From positions 930,001 through 994,000 of the forward strand of contig NZ_FPBE01000001.1 in the NCBI RefSeq assembly GCF_900116625.1: a stretch of DNA of 64,000 nucleotides, written 5' to 3'. The DNA is from Idiomarina abyssalis. Lineage in GTDB: Bacteria > Pseudomonadota > Gammaproteobacteria > Enterobacterales > Alteromonadaceae. The position numbers and the translations under genes were made by a program. This document shows positions 40,441-50,717 of this stretch, in pieces (the first letter of the stretch is position 1; every line of letters starts with the position of its first letter). The notes below the pieces were generated by a model. It searched no databases, was not told the DNA's origin, and saw only the letters and a list, made by a program, of their open reading frames with translations.

Positions 40441-41887
40441 CAGCATCAGCTTAAAAAAGAATGTGCTGAAAACCATAGTCGATCGCAAAGTTGAGCAAAA
40501 CAAAGCTCAGGCCAAGCTCATGCCCCTGAGTGAAATAAAGCCTCAGCTCAGGCCCAGTGACCGTAGTTTATATGAAGCGTTAAGTGGTGAGCAGGCAGGT
40601 TTTATTCTGGAGTGTAAAAAAGCGTCACCATCAAAAGGTCTTATTCGTGCTGACTTTGATGCACCGCTGTTGGCAATAAGCTACCAGCCTTATGCTGCGG
40701 CCATTTCCGTATTAACCGAGCCTGAGTTTTTTCAGGGCCGGCTGGACTACCTGACCGCCGTGCGCCGACAAGTGACTCAGCCGGTTTTATGCAAAGACTT
40801 TTTTATTGATGAAGAGCAGGTTTACCGCGCCCGTTACTTTGGCGCAGACGCTATTTTGCTTATGCTGTCTGTACTCGATGATGCTCAGTATACCATCCTG
40901 CGTGATATCGCCGAATCGCTCGCGATGGACGTGCTCACCGAAGTCGCTAACGAAAACGAAATGAAACGTGCCGCAAACCTGGGCGCGAACATTATTGGTA
41001 TTAACCACCGCGACTTAACGGACTTAAGCATTGAGCCTAACCGCAGCGCACAATTAGCTCCGCTGGCACCGGAGAATGCCTTACTCATTGCGGAGTCGGG
41101 ATTTTCCGAACACGCGGACATTCGCCGGGTTGCTCCCTTTGTTAACGGTTTCCTTATTGGCAGCGCATTGAGCGCTCAGCCAGACGTTGATTTAGCCTGT
41201 CGAAAACTGCTTCTCGGGCAAAACAAAGTCTGCGGCCTGACTCGCACAGAAGACGCTATAAACGCCCGCTCACAAGGCGCCGCATATGGTGGATTGATAT
41301 TTGTTGAGCACTCTCCCCGCTGCGTAACCCAGCAGCAGGCGAAAGAAATAACAGCCGAAGCCACTGGCCTTGAGTACGTCGGTGTTTTTGCTGATCAGCC
41401 GTTAGAGAGCCTTATCGAAACGGCCGAAAAAGTCGGTCTTTCCGCTATTCAACTGCATGGTCATGAAGATATCGACTATGTTGTTCAATTGCGTCAGCAA
41501 TTACGCCAAGCCGGTATGGAAGCCGTCAGAATATGGAAAGCTTTAGCGATTGAAAGCCCGGCACAACTGCCGGACCTGCCGGTTGATGCCTTTGTCCTGG
41601 ATAACCGCGGTGGCGGCAGCGGCAAGGCTTTTAACTGGGATCTTTTGGCACCATTGAGCTCTGAAGAGCGTCTGCGCTGCCTGCTGGCAGGAGGCATTGG
41701 CCCCGACAGTATTGCCAGTGCAATTGAACTAGGCTTTGCCGGAGTCGACATTAACTCTCAAGCAGAGTGGAAGCCCGGCGTTAAAAATAGTAGTAAAATA
41801 GCTCAAACATTCACGAAAATTCGCCACTACGGTCGATTTTCGTCAAACAGAATATCAGACAAGCATACCCAACAGGAGGCTGTATGA
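40433..41887 (+). CDS. trpC: Fused indole-3-glycerol-phosphate synthase / phosphoribosylanthranilate isomerase
   Basis: 484 aa. TrpC half about 1-255 ([29 protein letters not shown]), TrpF half about 256-455 ([35 protein letters not shown]). The fusion is the usual gammaproteobacterial trpCF. A ~28-residue tail follows. Overlaps trpB by 4 bases. Confidence 0.97.
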   Translation: MSDSISLKKNVLKTIVDRKVEQNKAQAKLMPLSEIKPQLRPSDRSLYEALSGEQAGFILECKKASPSKGLIRADFDAPLLAISYQPYAAAISVLTEPEFFQGRLDYLTAVRRQVTQPVLCKDFFIDEEQVYRARYFGADAILLMLSVLDDAQYTILRDIAESLAMDVLTEVANENEMKRAANLGANIIGINHRDLTDLSIEPNRSAQLAPLAPENALLIAESGFSEHADIRRVAPFVNGFLIGSALSAQPDVDLACRKLLLGQNKVCGLTRTEDAINARSQGAAYGGLIFVEHSPRCVTQQQAKEITAEATGLEYVGVFADQPLESLIETAEKVGLSAIQLHGHEDIDYVVQLRQQLRQAGMEAVRIWKALAIESPAQLPDLPVDAFVLDNRGGGSGKAFNWDLLAPLSSEERLRCLLAGGIGPDSIASAIELGFAGVDINSQAEWKPGVKNSSKIAQTFTKIRHYGRFSSNRISDKHTQQEAV

Positions 41888-43107
41888 GTCAGTCATTACC
41901 CGCTTACTTTGGCGATTTCGGCGGCCAGTTCGTTCCTGAAATCTTATTACCGGCATTAGAGCAGTTGGAAAAGGCCTTTATCGAAGCGCAGCAGGATGAA
42001 GATTTTCAAGCTGAGTTTCGCGGATTGTTGAAAAATTACCTAGGTAGGCCAACGCCGCTCAGCTTGTGCCGTAACCTGCCGCTGCACAGCCCGAATAAAA
42101 CGAAAATTTACCTTAAGCGTGAAGACTTACTTCATGGCGGCGCCCATAAAACCAACCAGGTACTGGGGCAAGCGTTGCTGGCTAAACGCATGGGCAAAAC
42201 CCGTATTATTGCCGAAACCGGCGCAGGGCAACACGGAACCGCGACAGCCCTTGCCTGTGCCCTGCTGGACTTAGAGTGCATTATTTATATGGGTAAGAAA
42301 GACGTTGAACGCCAACAACCCAATGTCTTTCGTATGGAGTTAATGGGCGCAAAAGTTGTGCCCGTCGATACCGGCAGCGGTACTTTAAAAGACGCGGTCA
42401 ACGAAGCGCTGCGCGACTGGACTTCCAGCTACCCGGATACTCATTACTTATTAGGAACTGCCGCCGGAGCACACCCCTTCCCGACCATAGTGCGCGAATT
42501 CCATCGCATGATTGGTGAGGAAGCTAAGGCTCAAATTAAAGAGCAGGCCGGTCGTTTACCCGATGAAGTTATTGCCTGTGTCGGTGGTGGCTCAAACGCC
42601 ATTGGCATGTTCGCCGACTTCATCGACGAAGAAGACGTGGAGCTGGTTGGTGTTGAACCTGCCGGTAAAGGTGTGGAAACCAAGCATCACGGGGCCACAC
42701 TCACTGCAGGAAAGCCCGGTATTTTGCACGGTTGTCTGTCATTTTTAATGCAAAACCCGGAAGGACAAATCGAAGAGTCCTATTCCGTATCAGCGGGTCT
42801 CGACTACCCTGGCGTAGGTCCTCAGCATGCGCATCTAAAAGCTATTGGTCGTGCACGCTATGAATCGGTTACCGATGAGGAAGCACTGGAAGCCTTTAAA
42901 TTACTGTCGCGTCATGAGGGTATTATTCCGGCGCTAGAATCAGCCCATGCTTTAGCTTATGCATTGAAACGCGCAGCCGAACCAGATGCACCTGAAATTT
43001 TATTGATTAACCTGTCGGGACGCGGCGACAAAGACATCGATCACGTACGTCGTATATTCAGTGCTCAGGAGAATGCTGGAGTTAGTGCTACGGAGGAACA
43101 ACAATGA
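41884..43107 (+). CDS. trpB: Tryptophan synthase beta chain
   Basis: 407 aa PLP enzyme with Lys89 in [24 protein letters not shown] and the phosphate loop [10 protein letters not shown]. Condenses indole with serine. An AGGAGG-like site lies just before the ATG. Overlaps trpA by 4 bases. Confidence 0.98.
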   Translation: MSQSLPAYFGDFGGQFVPEILLPALEQLEKAFIEAQQDEDFQAEFRGLLKNYLGRPTPLSLCRNLPLHSPNKTKIYLKREDLLHGGAHKTNQVLGQALLAKRMGKTRIIAETGAGQHGTATALACALLDLECIIYMGKKDVERQQPNVFRMELMGAKVVPVDTGSGTLKDAVNEALRDWTSSYPDTHYLLGTAAGAHPFPTIVREFHRMIGEEAKAQIKEQAGRLPDEVIACVGGGSNAIGMFADFIDEEDVELVGVEPAGKGVETKHHGATLTAGKPGILHGCLSFLMQNPEGQIEESYSVSAGLDYPGVGPQHAHLKAIGRARYESVTDEEALEAFKLLSRHEGIIPALESAHALAYALKRAAEPDAPEILLINLSGRGDKDIDHVRRIFSAQENAGVSATEEQQ

Positions 43108-43913
43108 GCCGTTATGAAACGTGTTTCGCACAATTAAAAGATGATAATCAGGGCGCTTTTGTGCCATTTGTCACCATAGGAGACCCGACTCCGGGGCAAA
43201 GTGTCGACGTTATCAAAGCACTTATCGATGGCGGCGCCGATGCGCTGGAACTTGGGCTCCCATTTTCGGACCCTGTAGCTGACGGCCCCATGATTCAACG
43301 TGCAAACCTGCGAGCTTTAGACGCAGGCACAACCTTTAATGATATTTTACAGATTTTAAAAGAAGTTCGCGACTATTCACCGCAAATACCCATTGGGTTA
43401 TTAGTTTACGCCAACTTAATCTACGCTAAAGGTGTTCGCGACTTTTATCAGCAAATGAAAGATGTTGGCGTCGACTCAGTGCTTATTGCCGATGTTCCGA
43501 CCAAGGAAGCCAAACGTTTTGCCGCCATTGCAAAAGAGATTGGTATAGACGCTGTATTTATTGCCCCACCGGATGCCAGTGATGCACTGTTAGTCACTAT
43601 TGCTGAACAATGCTCAGGTTATGTCTACCTACTGAGCCGCTCAGGGGTTACCGGAGCCGACACGCAAATGCAGGCTCCGGCATCTGAGCTGATTAATAAA
43701 CTGAAAGAAGCCGGTGCGCCGCCGACTTTGCTTGGGTTTGGCATATCCCGGCCTGAGCATGTACAACGGGCGCTTGCGGCAGGTGCCGACGGTGCAATTA
43801 GTGGCTCAGCTGTGGTTGCGCTTATTGAGAAAAACCTCGACAATAACGCGCAGCAAACAGCGGACCTTAGAGCTTTTGTAAAAGGCATGAAGGCCGCAAC
43901 CCAATTGTCATAG
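43104..43913 (+). CDS. trpA: Tryptophan synthase alpha chain
   Basis: 269 aa TIM barrel with catalytic Glu49 ([11 protein letters not shown]) and Asp60. Cleaves indole-glycerol phosphate and channels indole to TrpB. Last biosynthetic gene; a 20-base gap leads into yciB, so read-through is likely. Confidence 0.98.
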   Translation: MSRYETCFAQLKDDNQGAFVPFVTIGDPTPGQSVDVIKALIDGGADALELGLPFSDPVADGPMIQRANLRALDAGTTFNDILQILKEVRDYSPQIPIGLLVYANLIYAKGVRDFYQQMKDVGVDSVLIADVPTKEAKRFAAIAKEIGIDAVFIAPPDASDALLVTIAEQCSGYVYLLSRSGVTGADTQMQAPASELINKLKEAGAPPTLLGFGISRPEHVQRALAAGADGAISGSAVVALIEKNLDNNAQQTADLRAFVKGMKAATQLS

Positions 43914-43933
43914 AGTTGCCACCGGAGTAGTTA

Positions 43934-44476
43934 ATGGCCCTGTTGTTAGAATATTTACCCATAATCGCTTTTTTTGTGTTTTACAAAATGGCCGATATTT
44001 ACGTCGCTACCGGCGTGCTAATGGCAGGGACAGTGGTTCAGTTATTGGGCCTTAAGCTGCTGAAGCAACCACTGACAACACGCCACTGGGTGATATTAGT
44101 CGTTGTTATGCTATTCGGTGCAGTAACGCTGTTATTGCGTGACGACTGGTTCATCAAAATGAAAGTCTCTGTTGTGTATCTCGCTATTGCATTTCTACTT
44201 TTGGGCGGCTTAGTTTGGAAAAAACGCAGCCCGATTCAGGCTATGATGGGTAAAGATATCAAACTGCCTGACATTGCCTGGCTGAGGCTGACCTACGCAT
44301 GGATCATCTTTTGCGTGGCATTGGCAGCCGTGAACCTCTACATTGCGGAGTATTGGAGTCAGGAAGCCTGGGTTAATTTTAAAGTATTCGGCATTTTGGG
44401 TATTTCACTCATATTCACAATTGGCACTGGGTTTTACATGTACCACCACGCCATTGATGAGGAGAACACACACTAA
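43934..44476 (+). CDS. yciB: Inner-membrane septation protein A (YciB)
   Basis: 180 aa, five membrane helices (FFVFYKMADIYVATGVLM; WVILVVVMLFGAVTLLL and others). The YciB/IspA family affects cell division and envelope synthesis. Ends overlapping the yciI start by one base. In E. coli it is also near trp, so the grouping is old. Confidence 0.93.
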   Translation: MALLLEYLPIIAFFVFYKMADIYVATGVLMAGTVVQLLGLKLLKQPLTTRHWVILVVVMLFGAVTLLLRDDWFIKMKVSVVYLAIAFLLLGGLVWKKRSPIQAMMGKDIKLPDIAWLRLTYAWIIFCVALAAVNLYIAEYWSQEAWVNFKVFGILGISLIFTIGTGFYMYHHAIDEENTH

Positions 44477-44778
44477 TGTGGTTTGTTATTTTCGCAGAAG
44501 ACCATGAAAACTCACTGGAAGGCCGCAAGCAGGCTCGTCCCGCTCACCTTGAGCGCTTAAAAACCTTACAGAACGACGGTCGCTTACTGGTCGCCGGCCC
44601 CTGCCCGGCTATTGCAGAGCTTGACCCGGGTGTACTCGGTTTTACCGGCTCAGTGGTCATCGCTGAATTTGACTCTCAGGAAGAAGCGGAACAATGGGCC
44701 AACGACGATCCTTACTGGCAAGCCGGTGTTTATAAAAAAGCGACGGTGAAGCCATTCAACGCCGTTTTACCGAACTAA
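44476..44778 (+). CDS. yciI: YciI-like protein
   Basis: 100 aa, a ferredoxin-like YCII domain (MWFVIFAEDHENSLEGRKQARPAHLERL... GRLLVAGPCPA). Small putative enzyme of unknown reaction. Coupled to yciB through a 1-base overlap. Confidence 0.9.
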   Translation: MWFVIFAEDHENSLEGRKQARPAHLERLKTLQNDGRLLVAGPCPAIAELDPGVLGFTGSVVIAEFDSQEEAEQWANDDPYWQAGVYKKATVKPFNAVLPN

Positions 44779-44796
44779 CCGAATTAATCAGTGACT

Positions 44797-45645
44797 ATGA
44801 AAAGCGTTGAGCTCACCGCCAATAACCGCTACCTGCATTGTGTACGTTTTGAACCTGAGTCGACCGTTAAGGCTACAATTGTTATAGCCGCCGCTTTGGG
44901 TGTGAAGCAACGTTTTTACCAGCCTATAGCCCGCTGGTTAAGCGAACAGGGCTACCGGGTCATTACTTTTGACTACTACGGTATTGGCCAGTCTGTTGAT
45001 AAACCACTTAAGCAAATAAAATCCGATATTATTGACTGGGCTGAGCTCGATATCACCTCGGTACTTGACTATGCGCAGTCCTGTCAGAAGGGCGAACCCT
45101 TAATCTGGCTGGCACACAGCCTGGGCGGGCAAATTGTTGCCATGGCACATAACGCCAATAAGATAGATAAGATGGTGACAATTGCCAGCGGTACCGGCTA
45201 TTGGTTGAAAGCCAGCAAACAGGTCCGCTGGACATCCTGGTTGTTATGGTATTTTGCCGCTCCTATTAGCACTCCCATTGCCGGTTATTTCCCGGGAAAG
45301 CGTCTGAATATGGTCGGCGACATGCCTGCTGCAGCCATGAAGCAATGGAGTCGCTGGTGCCGCAGTAAAGACTACTTGTTTGATAATATCAGTACTGAAC
45401 AAAAAGCCCGCTATAAAGCATTTTCAGCCCCTATCAGCGCCTTTCATATTGCTGATGACGAGTTGTTGCAACGCTCCAATATTGAAAACCTGCTAGCGCA
45501 TTACCCTAACGCAGACAAGGTATTGAAAGACCTGACTCCGGAAATGGCCGAGAGTAAAGGTATTGGCCATTTCAACTTCTTTCGCAGTCAGTTCAAAGAG
45601 TCTCTCTGGCGTAAAAGCTTGCTAGACGCACTGAAGGTCAATTAA
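44797..45645 (+). CDS. Alpha/beta hydrolase
   Basis: 282 aa with a nucleophile elbow AHSLGGQ and the strand-turn FDYYGIGQS; likely Asp and His near DDELLQ and GHFNFF. Substrate unknown. No clear ribosome site; ATG 44797 or GTG 44791 are both possible, and translation may depend on the upstream genes. Confidence 0.83.
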   Translation: MKSVELTANNRYLHCVRFEPESTVKATIVIAAALGVKQRFYQPIARWLSEQGYRVITFDYYGIGQSVDKPLKQIKSDIIDWAELDITSVLDYAQSCQKGEPLIWLAHSLGGQIVAMAHNANKIDKMVTIASGTGYWLKASKQVRWTSWLLWYFAAPISTPIAGYFPGKRLNMVGDMPAAAMKQWSRWCRSKDYLFDNISTEQKARYKAFSAPISAFHIADDELLQRSNIENLLAHYPNADKVLKDLTPEMAESKGIGHFNFFRSQFKESLWRKSLLDALKVN

Positions 45646-45683
45646 AGTCATTATAGAGTCAGTGTAATTAAGGACGCTTCACA

Positions 45684-46946
45684 ATGCATTACCAAATGGA
45701 ACTGGCCTTATCTTTACTGGCAGCTCTGGCATTGGGCCTGATGATAGGCATTGAGCGCGGCTGGAGCGGCAGAGACAGTGATGATGGCACGCGAGTTGCC
45801 GGCGTAAGAACCTTCAGTTTAATAGGACTCAGTGGCGGCGTTTTTGCGATTTTAGCTCAACAATGGGGCGTGTGGCTTATCGTTACCGGGTTCTTTGTTG
45901 TTGCCATACTCATTGCATCGTCTTATATCAGTCATAGCAAGCTCTCCGATGACGCGGGTATTACCACCGAATTCTCAATGCTGCTGACTTTTGCGCTGGC
46001 AATTTGGGCAGCCTCCGGCGACCCTTTACCTGCACTCAGTTGCGGCGCGGTAGTGGTTGCGCTTCTCGGCCATAAAAAAAGTCTGCACAAATTGCTAAAA
46101 CGCATTTCACCTAAGGCTTTTTACTCTGGTATCACTTTATTGCTGATATCTGTGGTTGTCCTGCCTTTGCTGCCAAATGAGGGTTACGGCCCCTGGCAGG
46201 CACTAAACCCCTACTGGCTGTGGTGGATGGTGGTACTAATTTCGGGTCTGTCTTTTATTGGCTACCTGTTTACTCAGTTGCTGGGAGAGAAGCGCGGCAC
46301 CTTAATTACCGCCATTGCCGGAGGCTTCGCATCATCCACCGCAGTGACCTTAACGATGGCTCGTTTTGCGAAAAAAAATTCTCACAGTGTCATTTACGCC
46401 AGTGGCATGCTGCTCGCCTGTAGCATTATGTTCCCGCGTGTTCTTATTGAGGTCTTCGTTGTTAATCGTGAGCTTCTACCACTATTGTGGCCGCCTGTTG
46501 CTCTCATGTTCATCGGGTTATTAACGGTCATAGCACTCATGTACAGACAACATAAACGTAAGCCTGCATCCGAAACCGGAGAAATAACCATTAATAACCC
46601 ACTGCAGCTAACTACCGCCATCCAGTTTGGTATTTTGCTAGCGGTTATTCTGCTACTGGCGGAGGCAATGAAAGACTGGTTTGGTGATGCAGGGGTATAC
46701 AGCCTGGCTATAGTATCCGGTCTGATGGATGTTGACGCCATTACCCTGTCGCTGTCACGCTCGGCTCAGGGCGAACTCTCCGGTCAGGTAGCAGCAATGG
46801 GAATTATCTTAGCCTGTGCCAGCAATACTCTGCTTAAAGGCGTAATGTTCGCCTCTGTCGCAGGCATTAAATTACACTATCGCTACGCTGTTTACATGAT
46901 TTTAAGCGTTATTCCCGGCTTGCTTTACGGCATTTGGCAGTTTTAA
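45684..46946 (+). CDS. MgtC/SapB family membrane protein with DUF4010
   Basis: 420 aa, about a dozen membrane helices. The N-terminus matches MgtC (ALGLMIGIERGW, GVRTFSLIGLSGG) and the C-terminal half matches DUF4010 (SGLMDVDAITLSLSR, ACASNTLLKG). MgtC homologues influence Mg2+ adaptation and ATP synthase; the function of this long form is unknown. Confidence 0.87.
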   Translation: MHYQMELALSLLAALALGLMIGIERGWSGRDSDDGTRVAGVRTFSLIGLSGGVFAILAQQWGVWLIVTGFFVVAILIASSYISHSKLSDDAGITTEFSMLLTFALAIWAASGDPLPALSCGAVVVALLGHKKSLHKLLKRISPKAFYSGITLLLISVVVLPLLPNEGYGPWQALNPYWLWWMVVLISGLSFIGYLFTQLLGEKRGTLITAIAGGFASSTAVTLTMARFAKKNSHSVIYASGMLLACSIMFPRVLIEVFVVNRELLPLLWPPVALMFIGLLTVIALMYRQHKRKPASETGEITINNPLQLTTAIQFGILLAVILLLAEAMKDWFGDAGVYSLAIVSGLMDVDAITLSLSRSAQGELSGQVAAMGIILACASNTLLKGVMFASVAGIKLHYRYAVYMILSVIPGLLYGIWQF

Positions 46947-46971
46947 TCATCACAAACGCAGGACAACAATT

Positions 46972-48099
46972 ATGAAATCCGCTCCTGACTGGATCGCACA
47001 TCCGGATACACCTTATTTGCTCATCGATGAAGCTAAATTAAAAAGTAACATTGGCTATCTTAAGCAACGGGTTGAGTCTCTGGGCAGTCATTTACGCCCA
47101 CATTTAAAAACTCTACGTACTCTGGAAGCGGCTGAATACCTACTCGATAGTAAGAATGCTCCGGCTACAGTATCAACCTTAGCTGAGGCAGAAGCCTACG
47201 CGAAGGCAGGTTATACCGATTTACTCTATGCCGTCGGCATAGCACCCGAAAAGCTCAAAAGGGTAGCCGCACTAAGGCTGCAGGGTATTAACCTGCATAT
47301 TCTGATAGATAATATGGTGCAGGCGCAAGCCGTTTCCGATTTTGCTGACCAGTTCGGGCAAGACTTTTCCGTTTTCATCGAAATAGACAGTGATGACCAC
47401 CGCGGTGGTATTAAGCCGGGAGACCCGCAACTGTTAACCATTGCCAAAGAACTTGGCGCTCATTTCACCGGTTTAATGACCCACGCCGGTGGCTCGTACG
47501 CGTGCAATACGGAACAAGGGTTAAAAAACTTCGCCAAACAAGAATGCGATGCCGTTAGAGTTGCTCAGGACAACCTTCAGGCGGTTGGCATTAGCTGCGC
47601 TATAACCAGCGTTGGTTCAACGCCGACAGCACATTTTGGCGAAGACTTTAGTGACATTAGTGAAGTCAGAGCCGGCGTTTACACCACCTTTGACTTAGTT
47701 ATGAAAAACATCGGCGTGTGCGGCTTTTCGGACATAGCCATGTCGGTAGTCACAACAGTCATTGGCCACAACAAAGAAAAGAATTGGTTGCTGACCGACA
47801 GCGGCTGGATGGCCCTGTCGCGTGATCGCGGTACAGCAGGCCAGAGCCAGGACTTTGGCTACGGACAAGTCTGCAGAGTAGACGGTTCCCTGCTGGAAGG
47901 CTTGTGCGTTAACAGCACCTCGCAAGAGCACGGTGTCATTGAGTTAACCGAAGCTTACCAACCAGACGACTTTCCTGTTGGCCATCAGCTGCGCATTCTA
48001 CCTAACCATGCCTGTGCCACTGCGGCTATGCATCCGGTTTACCACGTATTAATGAGTGACGGTTCGCATAACACCTGGCAACGCATTATTGGCTGGTAA
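46972..48099 (+). CDS. D-serine/D-threonine dehydratase-aldolase family (DSD1-like) PLP enzyme
   Basis: 375 aa. Alanine-racemase-like barrel with the PLP lysine in RPHLKTLRT, and C-terminal metal ligands in LPNHACATAAMHPVYHV. The family includes eukaryotic-type D-serine dehydratase and D-threonine aldolase; which substrate is used here cannot be told. AGGA precedes the ATG. Confidence 0.86.
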   Translation: MKSAPDWIAHPDTPYLLIDEAKLKSNIGYLKQRVESLGSHLRPHLKTLRTLEAAEYLLDSKNAPATVSTLAEAEAYAKAGYTDLLYAVGIAPEKLKRVAALRLQGINLHILIDNMVQAQAVSDFADQFGQDFSVFIEIDSDDHRGGIKPGDPQLLTIAKELGAHFTGLMTHAGGSYACNTEQGLKNFAKQECDAVRVAQDNLQAVGISCAITSVGSTPTAHFGEDFSDISEVRAGVYTTFDLVMKNIGVCGFSDIAMSVVTTVIGHNKEKNWLLTDSGWMALSRDRGTAGQSQDFGYGQVCRVDGSLLEGLCVNSTSQEHGVIELTEAYQPDDFPVGHQLRILPNHACATAAMHPVYHVLMSDGSHNTWQRIIGW

Positions 48100-48139
48100 T
48101 CAACTGTACAACTTCATAGCCGCCAGGTTACAAGCAAAA

Positions 48140-48160
48140 GGGAAAGCTACAAGCTTTCCC
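48140..48160 (-). terminator. Intrinsic terminator overlapping the MBL-gene stop
   Basis: GGGAAAGCT/AGCTTTCCC, 9-bp stem with a 3-base loop; the minus strand continues CCCTTTTG. The stem includes the last codons and stop of the gene, so termination starts inside coding sequence. Confidence 0.65.
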
Positions 48161-49232
48161 CTTCGTTTAAAATAACGATTTCAGCTGAGGTACCAACTTT
48201 CTCTGCCATATTCAGAAAACGAGTTAGTGCGGAGTGAGATGACAAGTCTCCCATTCCCCAGCTTGCGTTGCCGTAGCCCCAGGGAATAAATACTTTACAG
48301 TTAAGGTCATCGGCTGCGGTCAGGGCATCTTCAGGGGTCATATGAACGTAGCGGTACCATTCAGGTGACTCCTCGCTGTAATAAGACGCTATTGGTAACA
48401 AGCACACATCAATATCACCATAACGCGTATTTATTGCTTTAAAGTGCTCTGAATAGCCGGTATCTCCGGCGAAAAGCAATGTTTTTCCTTTGCTTTCTAT
48501 CAGCCAGGCATTCCAGGAGTCTTTATTGTTATCTTCGTAAATAAAGGGTACCCAGGTGCGACTGCTAAAGTGGTGAGCAGGCACCGCAGTAACCAAAGTC
48601 TGGTCTATCATTTTAGAAGAATACCAGCCCAGCTCAGTTATATTAGCCCCGATTGATGGAAAGTGCTCGGCCACATTGAGAGGCACCAAGTATTCGGGCT
48701 TGAGCCCGATCTTTTCGATATCACTCTTATTAAAATGATCGTAATGAAGATGGGAGTACAATACGGCATCTGTGGCATTAATCAGTTCTGGTAACAGTTC
48801 CAAATTCATTTCTCGCTTTTTGCCACCATCAAGTGAGAACAGCCAATTTATTGGCCAGTCAAATTCATTGAAAACAGGATCCGTTAAAAACGTCTCTCCG
48901 GTTGAGGTTTTAATGGCAAAAGTTGCGTGACCCAGCCATTTCACAGAGAAATCCTTCCCCCCGTGAAAAGCCTTCTTATTTCCATTGTACTGACACAATC
49001 CATCGCTACCACACTGAATATCGCTACGAGGCTTGTAGCAATCTTGTTTACACGTTAACGGATAGTTCTTCTCACCCGCGTCCAGGTTTTGGAAACGTCT
49101 GGTTTCCCCATTAGTCGGCTGGGGTTCCTCTTCTATCGTTGTCACAGAGTTTGCGCTACAACCTGTTAATACCAGTGTTAGCAATGCCAAAGTATTTACT
49201 GATACTAAAGTTCTAAACATTGACACCAGCAT
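48147..49232 (-). CDS. MBL-fold lipoprotein (NAPE-PLD-like hydrolase)
   Basis: 361 aa. Lipobox LTGC (Cys about 25) then a metallo-beta-lactamase domain with HLHYDH (metal ligands), GDTGYSEHF and the later PIASYY and HMTPEDAL. The Lactamase_B_2/N-acyl-phosphatidylethanolamine phospholipase D group; bacterial members are usually of unknown substrate. Two ATGs are possible (49232 and 49220); GAGGTGGG directly before the first favours it. Confidence 0.83.
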   Translation of the reverse strand: MLVSMFRTLVSVNTLALLTLVLTGCSANSVTTIEEEPQPTNGETRRFQNLDAGEKNYPLTCKQDCYKPRSDIQCGSDGLCQYNGNKKAFHGGKDFSVKWLGHATFAIKTSTGETFLTDPVFNEFDWPINWLFSLDGGKKREMNLELLPELINATDAVLYSHLHYDHFNKSDIEKIGLKPEYLVPLNVAEHFPSIGANITELGWYSSKMIDQTLVTAVPAHHFSSRTWVPFIYEDNNKDSWNAWLIESKGKTLLFAGDTGYSEHFKAINTRYGDIDVCLLPIASYYSEESPEWYRYVHMTPEDALTAADDLNCKVFIPWGYGNASWGMGDLSSHSALTRFLNMAEKVGTSAEIVILNEGESL

Positions 49233-49336
49233 CCCACCTCTAAAGTTTAATTAAAACAAGAAAGCTAATATCAATACGTTAAGAGGTCACGCGCTAAATT
49301 GTTAGTTTTTGTAACACTAAGGTATGGGCTCTGATA

Positions 49337-49744
49337 TTACCTGATAACCTCAGTAGTCACTTTGATAACCCCTAAATCAAGATCGGCTATTTTATCGAAA
49401 GCTGAGCGGGATAAATCGATGATTCTGCCGTCAATAAAAGGACCACGGTCATTAATTTTGACCACAATACTTTTATTGTTAGCAATATTGGTTACACGCA
49501 CTTTAGTGCCAAACGGTAAGGTTCGATGAGCCGCCGTACTTGAAAAGTGGTTATAACGTTCGCCGCTTGCGGTCGTTCTGAATTGGTATTTCATGGCATA
49601 ATAAGAGGCTTTTCCGGACTCTGTGGTACCAACTAAGTTTTGAGGACTTTCAGCGGGAATCGAAGTACACCCTGTAAGCGCCAGCATAAAAATGCCAACG
49701 CCAAGGGTTAATCGTTTATGTGGATACTGGTTTTTTGTTTTCAT
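49337..49744 (-). CDS. RlpA-like double-psi beta-barrel lipoprotein
   Basis: 135 aa with lipobox LTGC and an RlpA domain (GKASYYAMKYQFRTTASGE, RTLPFGTKVRVTN, VVKINDRGPFIDGRIIDLS). No C-terminal SPOR domain, so it is shorter than classical RlpA. The fold is used by lytic transglycosylases that cut glycan strands lacking stem peptides; the activity of this short form is not established. Confidence 0.87.
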   Translation of the reverse strand: MKTKNQYPHKRLTLGVGIFMLALTGCTSIPAESPQNLVGTTESGKASYYAMKYQFRTTASGERYNHFSSTAAHRTLPFGTKVRVTNIANNKSIVVKINDRGPFIDGRIIDLSRSAFDKIADLDLGVIKVTTEVIR

Positions 49745-49807
49745 CCCTCAATTTTACTGAGTTTCGAAAACACTGTCCGTTAAGAAAATAAAAAGACGTG
49801 TAAAGAA

Positions 49808-50698
49808 TTACACACTAACCTGAAAGGCTTCCCGTACCGTAGGGTACTCAAATTCAAAACCATGGCTGCGCAACTTATCGGGCACCACAGCCTGACCTTT
49901 AAGCAGCATCGACGACATTTCCCCCAGACCTAACTTGAGCACAAAACCCGGTACTCTCATAAAGTGCGGTTTATTCAGTACCGACGCCAGAGTACGGCTA
50001 AAGGCTTCATTAGTAACGGGCCCCGGAGCGGTCATGTTAACTGGCCCAGACAAATTGTCGTGTTCCAGCAGATACTGAATCGCGCGGATCATATCCTCAA
50101 GCTGTATCCACGACATCATCTGATCACCATCGCCCAAAGGGCCACCTAAGCCAAACTTATATGGAAAAAGCATTTTGGCCAGAGCGCCCTCGCCCTTTGT
50201 CAGAACCACACCTGTGCGTAGCAGAACCACGCGGGTTGCATCCTCTGCAGCTAAAGCCCGACGCTCCCATTCCTGACATAAGGTCACCGCAAAGTCAGTA
50301 TGCTTAGGGCTCTCATTCTCATTTACGGGCTGAGCGTCACGCGGGCCATAATAGCCAATAGCGGAACCACTCAGAAATACCTTAGGAGGCGTTTCTGCAG
50401 CCTTGATCATAGCCGCCAGCTTTTCGGTAACCTGCCAGCGGCTGTCTTTTAACGCCTGTTTGCGGGAGTCGCTCCAACGCTTATCCGCAATGCCTTCCCC
50501 TTGTAGATTAATAACGGCTTCAAATTGACCAATATCCGTTACTTCGTCCACCGAAGAGAGCAAAGTGACATCATCACCCAAGGCCTTTTTTGCGCGTTCC
50601 TTGTTGCGGGTAGTGACCGTAAACTGATGCTCACTTCGGTACTTGCGAATAAACGCTGAGCCAATAAGCCCGGTACCACCTGTCATTAAAATGTTCAT
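49808..50698 (-). CDS. yfcH: TIGR01777-type epimerase (YfcH-like)
   Basis: 296 aa extended SDR: NAD(P)-binding MTGGTGLIGSAFIRKY, GYYGPRDAQPVNE, C-terminal DUF1731 region (PGFVLKLGLGEMSSMLLKGQAVVP). The substrate of YfcH proteins is unknown. It lies 20 bases after the ybbP-like permease on the same strand. Confidence 0.9.
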   Translation of the reverse strand: MNILMTGGTGLIGSAFIRKYRSEHQFTVTTRNKERAKKALGDDVTLLSSVDEVTDIGQFEAVINLQGEGIADKRWSDSRKQALKDSRWQVTEKLAAMIKAAETPPKVFLSGSAIGYYGPRDAQPVNENESPKHTDFAVTLCQEWERRALAAEDATRVVLLRTGVVLTKGEGALAKMLFPYKFGLGGPLGDGDQMMSWIQLEDMIRAIQYLLEHDNLSGPVNMTAPGPVTNEAFSRTLASVLNKPHFMRVPGFVLKLGLGEMSSMLLKGQAVVPDKLRSHGFEFEYPTVREAFQVSV

Positions 50699-50717
50699 TG
50701 GTCACCTCCCTATTTTG